This document shows positions 1 to 6,743 of a stretch of 39,821 nt of DNA, one piece after another. This stretch comes from an uncultured Christensenellaceae bacterium (lineage in GTDB: Bacteria; Bacillota; Clostridia; Christensenellales; Borkfalkiaceae): contig CAJUKK010000015.1 in assembly GCA_910586985.1 (NCBI GenBank), forward strand, positions 1 to 39,821, read 5' to 3'. Made by a program: the position numbers and the translations under genes. Every line of letters begins with the position of its first letter. Within the stretch, counting starts at the first letter, position 1. Under the pieces are notes generated by a model, which saw nothing but the letters and a program-made list of their open reading frames with translations, was not told where the DNA came from and did no database searches.

Positions 1-427
1 GACATAGCAATGCCGCGCTTGACCTTTTGCGACAGCTCCGCCGAATAGTATTCCGCCATACTTTCAAGTACGCCCTCGATTAAAGTGCCGCTGGCGTCGT
101 CCGTGATATTCTCTTTTGCCGAGAGGACGCGTACGCCGTTCTTTTTCAGCTTTGCTTTATAGGTTGCGCTGTCGTAGCGGTTACGGGCGAAACGGTCTAA
201 CTGATAGACAAGCACATATTGAAAGCCTTTGCGCTTGCTGTCCTCAACCATTTGCAGAAATTCGGGGCGTTTGTCCGTCGTACCCGTTAAAGCTCTGTCT
301 ATGTATTCGTGCGTAATGCGCAAATCGTTGCGCTGTGCGAAATTATAGCACTCGGCAAGTTGCCCCTCGATTGATTGCTCGTTCTGCGCGTGTGAACTGA
401 AACGGGCGTATATAACTGCTTTTTCAT
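1..427 (-). pseudogene. Large serine recombinase, N-terminal part, frame broken after start codon
   Basis: Read on the minus strand, the frame beginning YEKAVIYARFSSHAQNEQ and continuing through an ALTGTT motif, VYQLDRFARNRYD and a SGTLIEGVLESMAEYYSAE segment is the catalytic domain of a large serine recombinase/resolvase (nucleophile Ser in the ARFSS motif, then the QLDRFAR helix). These enzymes integrate and excise ICEs and transposons through a serine-DNA intermediate. About 140 residues are visible; the DNA-binding C-terminus lies beyond the window. The only start with a ribosome site (AAAGGAG at 436-442) is the ATG at 425-427, but it is followed by five A (420-424). Six A would join MKK to AVIYARF; as written the ATG runs into another frame. 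No ATG, GTG or TTG exists in the recombinase frame before the in-frame TAA upstream. Either a decayed gene, a homopolymer sequencing error, or a slippage switch. Confidence 0.85.
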
Positions 428-444
428 AGTGTGTTGCTCCTTTG

Positions 445-471
445 CGCCGTCTGCTTGGTGTGCGGACGGCG
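445..471 (-). promoter_or_regulatory. Hairpin just upstream of the recombinase ribosome site
   Basis: CGCCGTC (445-451) and GACGGCG (465-471) are perfect 7-base complements, with a 13-base loop. The hairpin ends two bases upstream of the AAAGGAG ribosome site of the recombinase, so it would form in the leader mRNA. A regulatory role is inferred. Confidence 0.4.
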
Positions 472-482
472 GCTTAAAAATT

Positions 483-560
483 TTGTTGTTCGCTTTGGTG
501 CATACCGTCTTAACAAGCAAAAAATGCCGCCCCCAGACGGTAAGCACAAGCGAATAACAA
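483..560. repeat. Imperfect 26-28 bp inverted repeat between recombinase and bceR
   Basis: The arm at 483-510 and the arm at 535-560 are reverse complements apart from a few mismatches and a 2-base indel, separated by 24 bases. In the recombinase direction the arm is followed closely by a T5 tract (476-480 on the complement), so it resembles a terminator or attenuator in the leader. Imperfect inverted repeats of this size are also the usual form of serine recombinase sites and of operators. The function is not established. The rest of the 428-787 gap is AT-rich and holds the bceR promoter. Confidence 0.5.
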
Positions 561-724
561 AACTATGCAATTCTTATAGAAAAGAATATAATCATACACG
601 ATAATTATATCACGGTAAATATGGCGTTCTATTTGATTATGCTGTTATAAAACTAATGATTTTGTCGAAACTTGAATGAAACAGAACACTGTTGCCCTTA
701 TCGTCATTCGCTACTTTCAGGTTC

Positions 725-753
725 TTGCTATTTAACGCAATTTACAGTATAAT
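725..753 (+). promoter_or_regulatory. Promoter for bceRS
   Basis: TTGCTA (725-730), a 17-base spacer and TATAAT (748-753) form a near-consensus sigma-A promoter 34 bases before the bceR start codon. Confidence 0.7.
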
Positions 754-787
754 AGATATGTAATGTTTTCAAAATCGGGAGTTCTTT

Positions 788-1462
788 ATGTATAAAATTT
801 TACTTGTAGAAGACGACGAAATAATATCAAAATCAATTATGCAACACCTTGAAAATTGGGATTTTGAAGTAATAACAGCACGGGATTTCAAAAATATTAC
901 AAATGAGTTTACCGAGTGCAATGCTCACATTGTTTTACTTGATTTAATATTACCGTTTTATGACGGCTTTTATTGGTGTAAAGAAATTCGTAAAATTTCC
1001 AACGTACCTATCGTGTTTTTATCGTCGGCTTCCGATAATATGAACATTGTTATGGCTGTCAATATGGGCGGTGATGATTTCATTCCCAAACCGTTTAACG
1101 TAAGCGTTCTTCTTGCCAAAATTCAAGCGATATTAAGACGAACATACGATATGCCGAGTGGCATTTCCATTCTCGAACATAAAGGTATAATTTTGAACTT
1201 GAACGATTTTACTCTTTCTTATCGAGATAAGAGTATGGAACTTACAAAAAACGAGTTTCGTATATTGGAAACATTGCTTGTAAATAAGGGGAAAATAGTA
1301 AGCCGCGATACGTTGATGATGAAATTGTGGCAAGACGATAATTATGTCGAAGAAAATACGTTGACGGTAAACGTAACGCGGCTTAGGAAGAAATTAGAAG
1401 ATTTAGGTATCGACGATTTTATCAAAACAAAAGTCGGTTGCGGCTATATCATTGAACTGTGA
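788..1462 (+). CDS. bceR: OmpR-family response regulator, BceR type
   Basis: A 224-residue two-domain regulator. The receiver domain has the acidic pair in LVEDDE (about 6-11), the phospho-acceptor Asp in LLDLILP (about 53) and the conserved Lys in PKPF (about 103). The C-terminal winged helix (about 130-224) has the typical TKNEFRILE and VNVTRLRKKLE segments. In the Bce family it takes phosphate from the BceS kinase and switches on the adjacent bceAB transporter when the transporter meets a cell-wall-active peptide. A GGGAG ribosome site lies before the ATG. The kinase follows after 9 bases, and the ABC genes follow the kinase. The AT-rich codon use matches the kinase and transporter but not the core genes after 6.7 kb, consistent with acquisition on a mobile element. 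Confidence 0.92.
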   Translation: MYKILLVEDDEIISKSIMQHLENWDFEVITARDFKNITNEFTECNAHIVLLDLILPFYDGFYWCKEIRKISNVPIVFLSSASDNMNIVMAVNMGGDDFIPKPFNVSVLLAKIQAILRRTYDMPSGISILEHKGIILNLNDFTLSYRDKSMELTKNEFRILETLLVNKGKIVSRDTLMMKLWQDDNYVEENTLTVNVTRLRKKLEDLGIDDFIKTKVGCGYIIEL

Positions 1463-1471
1463 GAAAAAATT

Positions 1472-2458
1472 ATGAAAGCACTAAAACTCATTCCGAAATA
1501 TCTATGGCAATATAAATTCGTAATAGCATTGCTTTTTGTTTTTACGGCTGTTTTTGCGTTGATTGCATATCTATATCAAATGGCGGTTGAAGCGATTTTA
1601 TACGCATTTGCGCTGTGTTTTGTCATTATAATCATTTTGGTGGCGATACACTTTTATTTATATTGTAAAAAGCATTTCGAGCGTATTCGGCTCTTGAATT
1701 ACCCTTTGACTTTGCAATTACCTATTCCCCAAAATCTGACGGAAGCGGAATTGTATGCGGTTATCGAAAAAATCAGAGAACAATATAAAAACGATATAAG
1801 CAAAAAACAAAAAGAACATTCGGAATATTTAGACTATTATACTATGTGGATGCACCAAATAAAGACGCCTATTTCGGCAATGGGGCTTATACTGCAAAAC
1901 TCCGATACGAAAGAAAGTCGTGCGCTTGCCGCAGAACTTTTCCGAATAGAACAGTATGTAGAAATGGCATTATGGTATTTACGAATGGACGATATGACGG
2001 ATATGGTGTTTAAGTCCTATGATTTAGACGAAATTATAAAAGAAGCCGTCAGAAAATATGCGCCGCTTTTTATAAGCAAAAAAATCAAAGTAAATTATTC
2101 GCCGGCGAATTGTAAAGTTATTACGGACAAAAAATGGCTGTCTTTCATAATCGAGCAAATTTTATCCAACGCAATCAAATACACCGAAAAAGGCAGCGTT
2201 ACAATTACCGTAGAAAACAAAGTGATTATCATTGAAGATACGGGTATAGGTATCAGAAAAGAAGATTTGCCGAGAATTTTTGAAAAAGGCTATACGGGTT
2301 ATAACGGTAGAATCGAAAAAAAATCAACGGGAATAGGATTATATTTATCCCGTCGGGCGGCGGACAAGCTCTCACATAAACTTTCCGTTACTTCCGAAAT
2401 CGGAACGGGTAGTAAGTTTTATATTGATACGAATACTTATAATCTTAAAGTTGAATGA
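1472..2458 (+). CDS. bceS: Intramembrane-sensing histidine kinase, BceS type
   Basis: A 328-residue kinase with two closely spaced N-terminal membrane helices (about 15-37 and 40-63) and almost no extracellular loop, the mark of kinases that sense through a partner ABC permease. The H-box is MHQIKTPISAM, with the phospho-accepting His near residue 127. The ATP-binding domain has an N-box (QILSNAIKYT), a G1 box (IEDTGIGI) and a G2 region (STGIGLYLSRRA). It should phosphorylate the response regulator just upstream under control of the downstream BceAB complex. A terminator-like hairpin follows, separating the regulatory pair from the transporter pair. Confidence 0.92.
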   Translation: MKALKLIPKYLWQYKFVIALLFVFTAVFALIAYLYQMAVEAILYAFALCFVIIIILVAIHFYLYCKKHFERIRLLNYPLTLQLPIPQNLTEAELYAVIEKIREQYKNDISKKQKEHSEYLDYYTMWMHQIKTPISAMGLILQNSDTKESRALAAELFRIEQYVEMALWYLRMDDMTDMVFKSYDLDEIIKEAVRKYAPLFISKKIKVNYSPANCKVITDKKWLSFIIEQILSNAIKYTEKGSVTITVENKVIIIEDTGIGIRKEDLPRIFEKGYTGYNGRIEKKSTGIGLYLSRRAADKLSHKLSVTSEIGTGSKFYIDTNTYNLKVE

Positions 2459-2481
2459 TCTTACGAAAATGTCATTTCTTT

Positions 2482-2527
2482 CAGCCGAAATGTAACACCG
2501 TGTAATTGTGTTTATTTCGGCTGTTTT
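2482..2527 (+). terminator. Hairpin between bceS and bceA
   Basis: CAGCCGAAAT (2482-2491) pairs perfectly with ATTTCGGCTG (2514-2523) and is followed by TTTT. The 22-base loop is long. It looks like an intrinsic terminator after bceRS; expression of bceAB would then need its own promoter in 2524-2553, where I see AT-rich sequence but no convincing -35/-10 pair. Confidence 0.55.
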
Positions 2528-2567
2528 GATAAAATTAAATTATCTTAAAATTCGGAGGTAGTTTAAC

Positions 2568-3335
2568 TTGGCTCTTTTATCGGTACAAAATTTAAGTAAA
2601 GTATATTCTTCGCGTTTAGGCGGCAATCAGGTTACCGCTCTTTCCGACGTTACTTTCTCGGTTGAATGCGGTGAATACGTTGCGATTATGGGTGAATCGG
2701 GTTCGGGCAAAACAACTCTGCTCAATATTCTCGCCGCACTCGATAAGCCTACAAACGGAACGGTTGATTTAGACGGTAAACTTCTTTCAAACATTAGCGA
2801 AAAAGAAATTGCGGCATTTCGACGTGATAATCTCGGTTTTGTCTTTCAAGAATTTAATTTATTAGATACTTTTTCTTTGAAAGACAATATCTTCTTGCCG
2901 CTTGTGCTTGCAAAAAAAAGTTATGAAGAAATGGAAAATCGTCTTGCCCCTATTGCGACCGAACTCGGCATTAAAGATATTTTGGAAAAATATCCTTATG
3001 AAGTTTCGGGCGGGCAAAAGCAACGCGCCGCTGTCGCACGGGCGATCATAACCAATCCGAAACTAATTCTTGCGGACGAGCCGACGGGCGCATTGGACTC
3101 GCGCTCGACCGACAGCCTTTTGGATGTGTTTGAAACAATCAATAAAAACGGTCAGACAATTCTAATGGTTACGCATTCCACGAAAGCGGCAAGCCGTGCC
3201 GGAAGAATATTGTTCATTAAAGACGGACGACTTTTTCACCAAATTTATCGCGGTGAAAGCAATAACGAAGAATTGTACTGCAAAATTTCGGACACGCTGA
3301 CATTGCTTGCTACGGGGGAACGAAAAAATGGTTAA
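2568..3335 (+). CDS. bceA: ABC transporter ATPase, BceA type
   Basis: A 255-residue ABC ATPase of the MacB/LolD/BceA group. It has Walker A GESGSGKTT (about 42-50), a Q-loop in FVFQEFNLLD, signature VSGGQKQR (about 146-153), Walker B ILADEPTGALDS and the H-loop in MVTHS. The start is a TTG, chosen because GGAGG sits 10 bases upstream and no ATG gives a better N-terminus. The frame overlaps the permease by 8 bases, so the two are translationally coupled. It powers the FtsX-like permease, which in this family senses and removes bacitracin-, nisin- or mersacidin-like peptides from lipid-linked wall precursors. The actual substrate cannot be read from sequence. Confidence 0.92.
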   Translation: MALLSVQNLSKVYSSRLGGNQVTALSDVTFSVECGEYVAIMGESGSGKTTLLNILAALDKPTNGTVDLDGKLLSNISEKEIAAFRRDNLGFVFQEFNLLDTFSLKDNIFLPLVLAKKSYEEMENRLAPIATELGIKDILEKYPYEVSGGQKQRAAVARAIITNPKLILADEPTGALDSRSTDSLLDVFETINKNGQTILMVTHSTKAASRAGRILFIKDGRLFHQIYRGESNNEELYCKISDTLTLLATGERKNG

Positions 3336-5319
3336 AAACTTATATGCCCGTCTTGCGTTCGGAAATTTGAAGAAAAACCGCAGAATATATTTGCCGTATA
3401 TATTGACCTGTATCATTACGGTTATGATGTTTTATATGATTTACTCTCTTTACATCAATGAGAGTATTGCGGCAATGCACGGCGGTCAAACAATTCAATA
3501 TACTTTGAATTTCGGTACGGTAATCGTCGGGATATTTGCCGTTATATTTCTGTTTTATACAAACAGTTTTGTTATCAAACGCCGTCAAAAAGAGTTTGGA
3601 CTATTTAACGTTCTCGGAATGGAAAAACGGCATTTAGGTATTGTTTTGCTGTTTGAAGTTTTATACATTGCCTTATTTTCAATTATAGTCGGCATAGCGT
3701 TAGGAATGTTATTGGATAAGCTGATGTATTTGATTATTGCGCGTATTTTACATGCAAACTACGGCGCAGGTTTTTATATTTCGTGGAAGTCAACGCTGTT
3801 TACGACTTTGTTATTTGCGTGTATCTTTGCCGGTATATATATCTTTTCTCTTATTCGTATCAATATATCAAAACCCGTCGAATTATTAAAGGGCGATAAT
3901 ATAGGCGAAAAAGAACCGAAAACGCGGCACATAATGGCGATATTAGGTATTATTACGCTCGCTGCCGGCTATGCGTTGGCTATTTTTACAAAGGACGCCG
4001 TTGACGCTGTTTTATTATTTTTTATTGCCGTCATTTTAGTGATTATAGGAACGTACTTTCTCTTTACGGCAGGCAGTATTGCTCTTTTGAAAGTTTTGAA
4101 AAAGAACAAGAAGTATTATTATAAGCCAAACCATTTTACAAGCGTTTCCGGTATGACGTATCGAATGAAACAAAACTCGGTCGGACTTGCAAGTATATGT
4201 ATTCTCGCTACAATGCTGCTTGTTACAATATCGGCGACGACCTCATTTATGTTCGGCAGAAATGATATGATAGCACAAAAATACCCATACGATTTAATTG
4301 TGCAAGCAAACGTAAGCGAAAATGCCAACAGCACATTAACGGCGGATATCCGTTCGGAAATCGAAAAAAACGGTATGACGACAGAACAAGAAATACTATG
4401 CAATTATTTACCTTTGGCGGCATTTTCCGACGGTAACAAAATAAATCTTCAAAAATCAACGGGCGCAAATCCGTTATTATTATTGTTTGTTACCGCGCAA
4501 ACGTATAATGACATTACAGGCTCGCAAAAACAGCTCGATAACGACGAAATTATAATAAGCGAAAGCAATATAAAATTCAATTACGAAGCAGTTAATATCT
4601 TTGATACAAATTATACTGTAAAAGAGAAAGTTGATAACTTTGTTAAAGACGGTTTAATGGCAAACGATATCGCCGGAGTCTCCGACGGAATGTATCTTGT
4701 TGTGTCCGACGAAACTGCGTTAAATGCGATCTATCAAAAATATAAAACCGAATATGGCGAAAATACACCGACGATACAGTTTAGTTACGGGGTGAATTTT
4801 AAGAATACCAAAGAACAGCAAATTGTTTTTTCGGATGCGCTCTCGGCTATGTTGCAGGAAAAGAATTATAACGCACGCTATTCAATTCGCGTTATTAAAG
4901 CCGAAGAATTTATGAGTCTTTACGGTGGGATATTTTTTCTCGGCGTATATCTCGGACTTCTCTTTTTAATGGGTGCTATTCTCATTATTTATTACAAACA
5001 GATTTCGGAAGGCTATGAAGATAAGAAACGCTTTGAGATTATGCAGAAGGTCGGAATGAGTTATGCCGAAGTTAAAAAGTCTATTAACACACAAATTCTT
5101 ATGGTGTTTTTCTTGCCTTTAATAATGGCAGGAATTCACGTTGCTTTTGCTTTTCCTATGATAAATAAGATTATGAGTTTGCTTGCACTTTTGAACACAA
5201 AATTATTTGCGCTCTGTACGCTCGGCTGTTTTGCCGCATTCTCACTTATATATGTGTTTGTATATTTTTTAACGGCAAAGATTTATCATCGAATAGTGAA
5301 AAACAGGGATATGAGTTAG
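3328..5319 (+). CDS. bceB: FtsX-like ABC permease, BceB type
   Basis: A 663-residue permease. One membrane helix lies near the N-terminus (about 20-40), followed by groups of helices to about residue 310. A large hydrophilic extracellular domain (about 310-530) precedes three final helices (about 540-655). This ten-helix layout with a domain of about 200 residues between helices 7 and 8 is diagnostic of BceB permeases that bind peptide-lipid II complexes and signal to BceS. The ATG at 3328 is preferred over an upstream in-frame start at 3307 because it matches the family N-terminus (MVKNLYARLAFGNLKKN) and has GGGGGA in front. No frame damage is seen. Confidence 0.92.
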   Translation: MVKNLYARLAFGNLKKNRRIYLPYILTCIITVMMFYMIYSLYINESIAAMHGGQTIQYTLNFGTVIVGIFAVIFLFYTNSFVIKRRQKEFGLFNVLGMEKRHLGIVLLFEVLYIALFSIIVGIALGMLLDKLMYLIIARILHANYGAGFYISWKSTLFTTLLFACIFAGIYIFSLIRINISKPVELLKGDNIGEKEPKTRHIMAILGIITLAAGYALAIFTKDAVDAVLLFFIAVILVIIGTYFLFTAGSIALLKVLKKNKKYYYKPNHFTSVSGMTYRMKQNSVGLASICILATMLLVTISATTSFMFGRNDMIAQKYPYDLIVQANVSENANSTLTADIRSEIEKNGMTTEQEILCNYLPLAAFSDGNKINLQKSTGANPLLLLFVTAQTYNDITGSQKQLDNDEIIISESNIKFNYEAVNIFDTNYTVKEKVDNFVKDGLMANDIAGVSDGMYLVVSDETALNAIYQKYKTEYGENTPTIQFSYGVNFKNTKEQQIVFSDALSAMLQEKNYNARYSIRVIKAEEFMSLYGGIFFLGVYLGLLFLMGAILIIYYKQISEGYEDKKRFEIMQKVGMSYAEVKKSINTQILMVFFLPLIMAGIHVAFAFPMINKIMSLLALLNTKLFALCTLGCFAAFSLIYVFVYFLTAKIYHRIVKNRDMS

Positions 5320-5360
5320 AGATATAATATGATTTAATTTAGAAATTGGAGAAATAATTT

Positions 5361-5519
5361 ATGACCTATTATGTTGTATGTCTCGAATGCGGGTATAAAT
5401 TATTAAAAGCGGGCGACGGCTCAACAATAGAAATCTTATGCCCGAAATGTAAGGGCAAAATGCTTATCGCCGTAAAGGACGGAAAAGTCAGTGTGCAAAA
5501 AGCACCCGATAATAAGTAA
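5361..5519 (+). CDS. 52-residue zinc-ribbon protein
   Basis: A short ORF starting MTYYVVCLECGYKL and ending in KAPDNK, with two CxxC knuckles (Cys7/Cys10 and Cys27/Cys30) about 16 residues apart, so it should bind one zinc like a rubredoxin-type ribbon. GGAG lies 9 bases before the ATG, and the gene follows bceB by 41 bases. Small cysteine-ribbon proteins of unknown role are common cargo of Gram-positive conjugative elements; this is the likely class, but no function can be assigned. Confidence 0.75.
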   Translation: MTYYVVCLECGYKLLKAGDGSTIEILCPKCKGKMLIAVKDGKVSVQKAPDNK

Positions 5520-5547
5520 TCATTAGTATTACTTTTATAGTCCACTA

Positions 5548-5563
5548 TGTCACACTGTCACAC
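5548..5563. repeat. Tandem 8-bp direct repeat TGTCACAC x2
   Basis: TGTCACAC occurs twice without a gap (5548-5555 and 5556-5563) in the gap between the zinc-ribbon gene and the next ORF, just before two hairpins. Iteron-like arrangements of this kind occur near origins of transfer; that role is only a possibility here. Confidence 0.4.
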
Positions 5564-5584
5564 TTTTGATGTATAAACGGCAAT

Positions 5585-5632
5585 CTGCGGGCGGCGAAGC
5601 CGCCCGCAGTGGCGTATAGTATTACCACGCCA
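5585..5632. other. Two adjacent strong hairpins without T tract
   Basis: CTGCGGGCGG (5585-5594) pairs perfectly with CCGCCCGCAG (5600-5609) across a CGAAG loop. Immediately after it, TGGCGT (5610-5615) pairs with ACGCCA (5627-5632). Neither is followed by a run of T, which argues against a simple terminator. Direct repeats of GTAACGTG follow at about 5637-5651. Together with the TGTCACAC tandem this could be a processing or transfer origin of a mobile element. Confidence 0.4.
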
Positions 5633-5656
5633 CCCCGTAACGTGTAACGTGATTTT

Positions 5657-5684
5657 TTGCGTTTAATGTAAAAACGGCTATTAT
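5657..5684 (+). promoter_or_regulatory. Candidate promoter for the 57-residue ORF
   Basis: TTGCGT (5657-5662), a 16-base spacer and TATTAT (5679-5684) lie about 80 bases before the ATG at 5767. Confidence 0.4.
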
Positions 5685-5766
5685 TCAATAAAAAATGACA
5701 AAATACTCTTTATGCCTTGTTGTACCATTTAGGGTGGGTATGGGTGGGAAAATCAAGGAGCATTTT

Positions 5767-5940
5767 ATGAATAAAATACCGAGTGGCTTAACCGTCATTT
5801 ATTTCGACGATAAGGACAAAAATATATATGCGGAACTACCGCCCGACAAAGAGCAAGCAAAAAAGCTGTCAAGGCTCGTTTACCGCGAGGCAATGACAGC
5901 CATTAGCACCGAAAAGACAGCCGATAAGCCGCAAGATTAA
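5767..5940 (+). CDS. Small protein of unknown function (57 aa)
   Basis: The product begins MNKIPSGLTVIYFDDKDKN and carries a C-terminal amphipathic helix rich in Lys and Glu. The ATG at 5767 is chosen over an in-frame ATG at 5695 because AAGGAG lies 6 bases in front. I do not recognise the family. Short proteins of this size sit beside recombinase or mobilisation genes in clostridial transposons (for example the TnpW type), but the resemblance is not strong enough to name it. The stop codon lies in the loop of a 9-bp hairpin shared with the convergent ORF. Confidence 0.6.
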   Translation: MNKIPSGLTVIYFDDKDKNIYAELPPDKEQAKKLSRLVYREAMTAISTEKTADKPQD

Positions 5941-5949
5941 CTTGCGGCT
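5927..5949. terminator. Bidirectional hairpin over two convergent stop codons
   Basis: AGCCGCAAG (5927-5935) and CTTGCGGCT (5941-5949) are perfect complements around the loop ATTAA. The loop holds the stop codon of the plus-strand ORF and, on the other strand, that of the small minus-strand ORF. The T tract is weak on both sides. Confidence 0.55.
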
Positions 5950-6065
5950 ATTTGCTTTACGTAAAGCGGGTAATCCGACAACAGCAATTCCACTTGGCAG
6001 AATAATTCCGTATTGTTCACCTTGAATATTGTTATGTTCTTATTTGCAATAATCCGCTTCACCAT
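5937..6065 (-). CDS. Possible 42-residue ORF, convergent with the 57-residue gene
   Basis: On the minus strand an ATG at 6063-6065 opens a frame reading MVKRIIANKNITIFKVNN and ending SDYPLYVKQIAAS, with protein-like composition. There is no clear ribosome site, and the frame stays open upstream for about 18 codons without an ATG, through a hairpin (AGTCTGC/GCAGACT). It may be a genuine small protein or the remnant of a longer decayed gene. It overlaps the convergent gene by 4 bases. Confidence 0.3.
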   Translation of the reverse strand: MVKRIIANKNITIFKVNNTELFCQVELLLSDYPLYVKQIAAS

Positions 6066-6299
6066 TGCCGATAGTCTGCGAAAACGAAAGTTTTTGCAGA
6101 CTATTTTACTATATTAAAGTTTTCATAAATTCGTAAACTGTGTTTTTACTTGATATGAAACACAATCAACTGAAAAAGCATACAATGTTTTGTCTGCTCA
6201 TGCGGCGTATTCGGTATTATCGGGTAAATAAAACGTTTTGTATAGATTTGTAAAACATTGCACAAATTTGATAGATCAATAGAAGTTGTATAAAATTTC

Positions 6300-6328
6300 T
6301 TGCCAAATTGATAAGTTTGTGCTATTAT
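6300..6328 (+). promoter_or_regulatory. Promoter for the 75-residue ORF
   Basis: TTGCCA (6300-6305), a 17-base spacer and TATTAT (6323-6328) lie 57 bases before the start codon. The remainder of 6066-6384 is AT-rich, with no other feature I can support. Confidence 0.65.
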
Positions 6329-6384
6329 ATATAGGTAAGCGGTACGACAAGAGATGAAAACAAGTAATTGTCGGAGGAAATATT

Positions 6385-6612
6385 ATGTCTAAAAAAAGCG
6401 AATTGGAGAAGAAAATTCAGGACGGCGAAGCGGAAATTTCTGAATTAGAGAGAAAGCGTATGCGTTCGCAGTCTGCTATTTTTGCCGCGCAACTCAATAA
6501 TACGCCGATCAATGAGACCGACGTTGAGTATTTCAGAGTATTTACAAATCTGATTGAATTAAAGCGTAAAGAAATTCAACAATATCAAACGGAACTCAAC
6601 GCTTTGTCGTAA
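6385..6612 (+). CDS. Small coiled-coil protein of unknown function (75 aa)
   Basis: A hydrophilic, almost wholly helical protein. Residues about 1-30 (KKSELEKKIQDGEAEISELE) and about 52-74 (LIELKRKEIQQYQTELNAL) have heptad-like spacing, suggesting a helical hairpin or coiled coil. There is no signal peptide and no cysteine. The ATG has CGGAGG 7 bases upstream and its own promoter, and a terminator follows, so it is a complete single-gene unit. The family is not recognised. It sits between the accessory island and the core gene pgi and could belong to either. Confidence 0.7.
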   Translation: MSKKSELEKKIQDGEAEISELERKRMRSQSAIFAAQLNNTPINETDVEYFRVFTNLIELKRKEIQQYQTELNALS

Positions 6613-6633
6613 TCTGAGCGATTCTAATTTTAG

Positions 6634-6657
6634 AGGCGTTGTCGGTTTGCAACGCCT
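6634..6657 (+). terminator. Terminator after the 75-residue ORF
   Basis: AGGCGTTG (6634-6641) pairs with CAACGCCT (6650-6657), followed by a T-rich stretch. Confidence 0.7.
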
Positions 6658-6704
6658 TTCATTTCAATTGTTCGAATAAGCGTTTTTTATTATTACAAAA
6701 AAAT

Positions 6705-6736
6705 AAGAACCCCGCACGCAATGCTGCGGGGTTCTT
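6705..6736 (-). terminator. Terminator of pgi
   Basis: A 12-bp perfect stem (AAGAACCCCGCA, 6705-6716, with its complement at 6725-6736) encloses an 8-base loop. On the minus strand it is followed by ATTTTTTTG. It lies just downstream of the pgi stop codon. Confidence 0.85.
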
Positions 6737-6743
6737 TCATTAT

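Noticed and set aside
299..547. Minus-strand ORF of 82 codons at the recombinase start
   Set aside because: It is the out-of-frame reading from the recombinase ATG; the neighbouring frame carries the conserved recombinase sequence.
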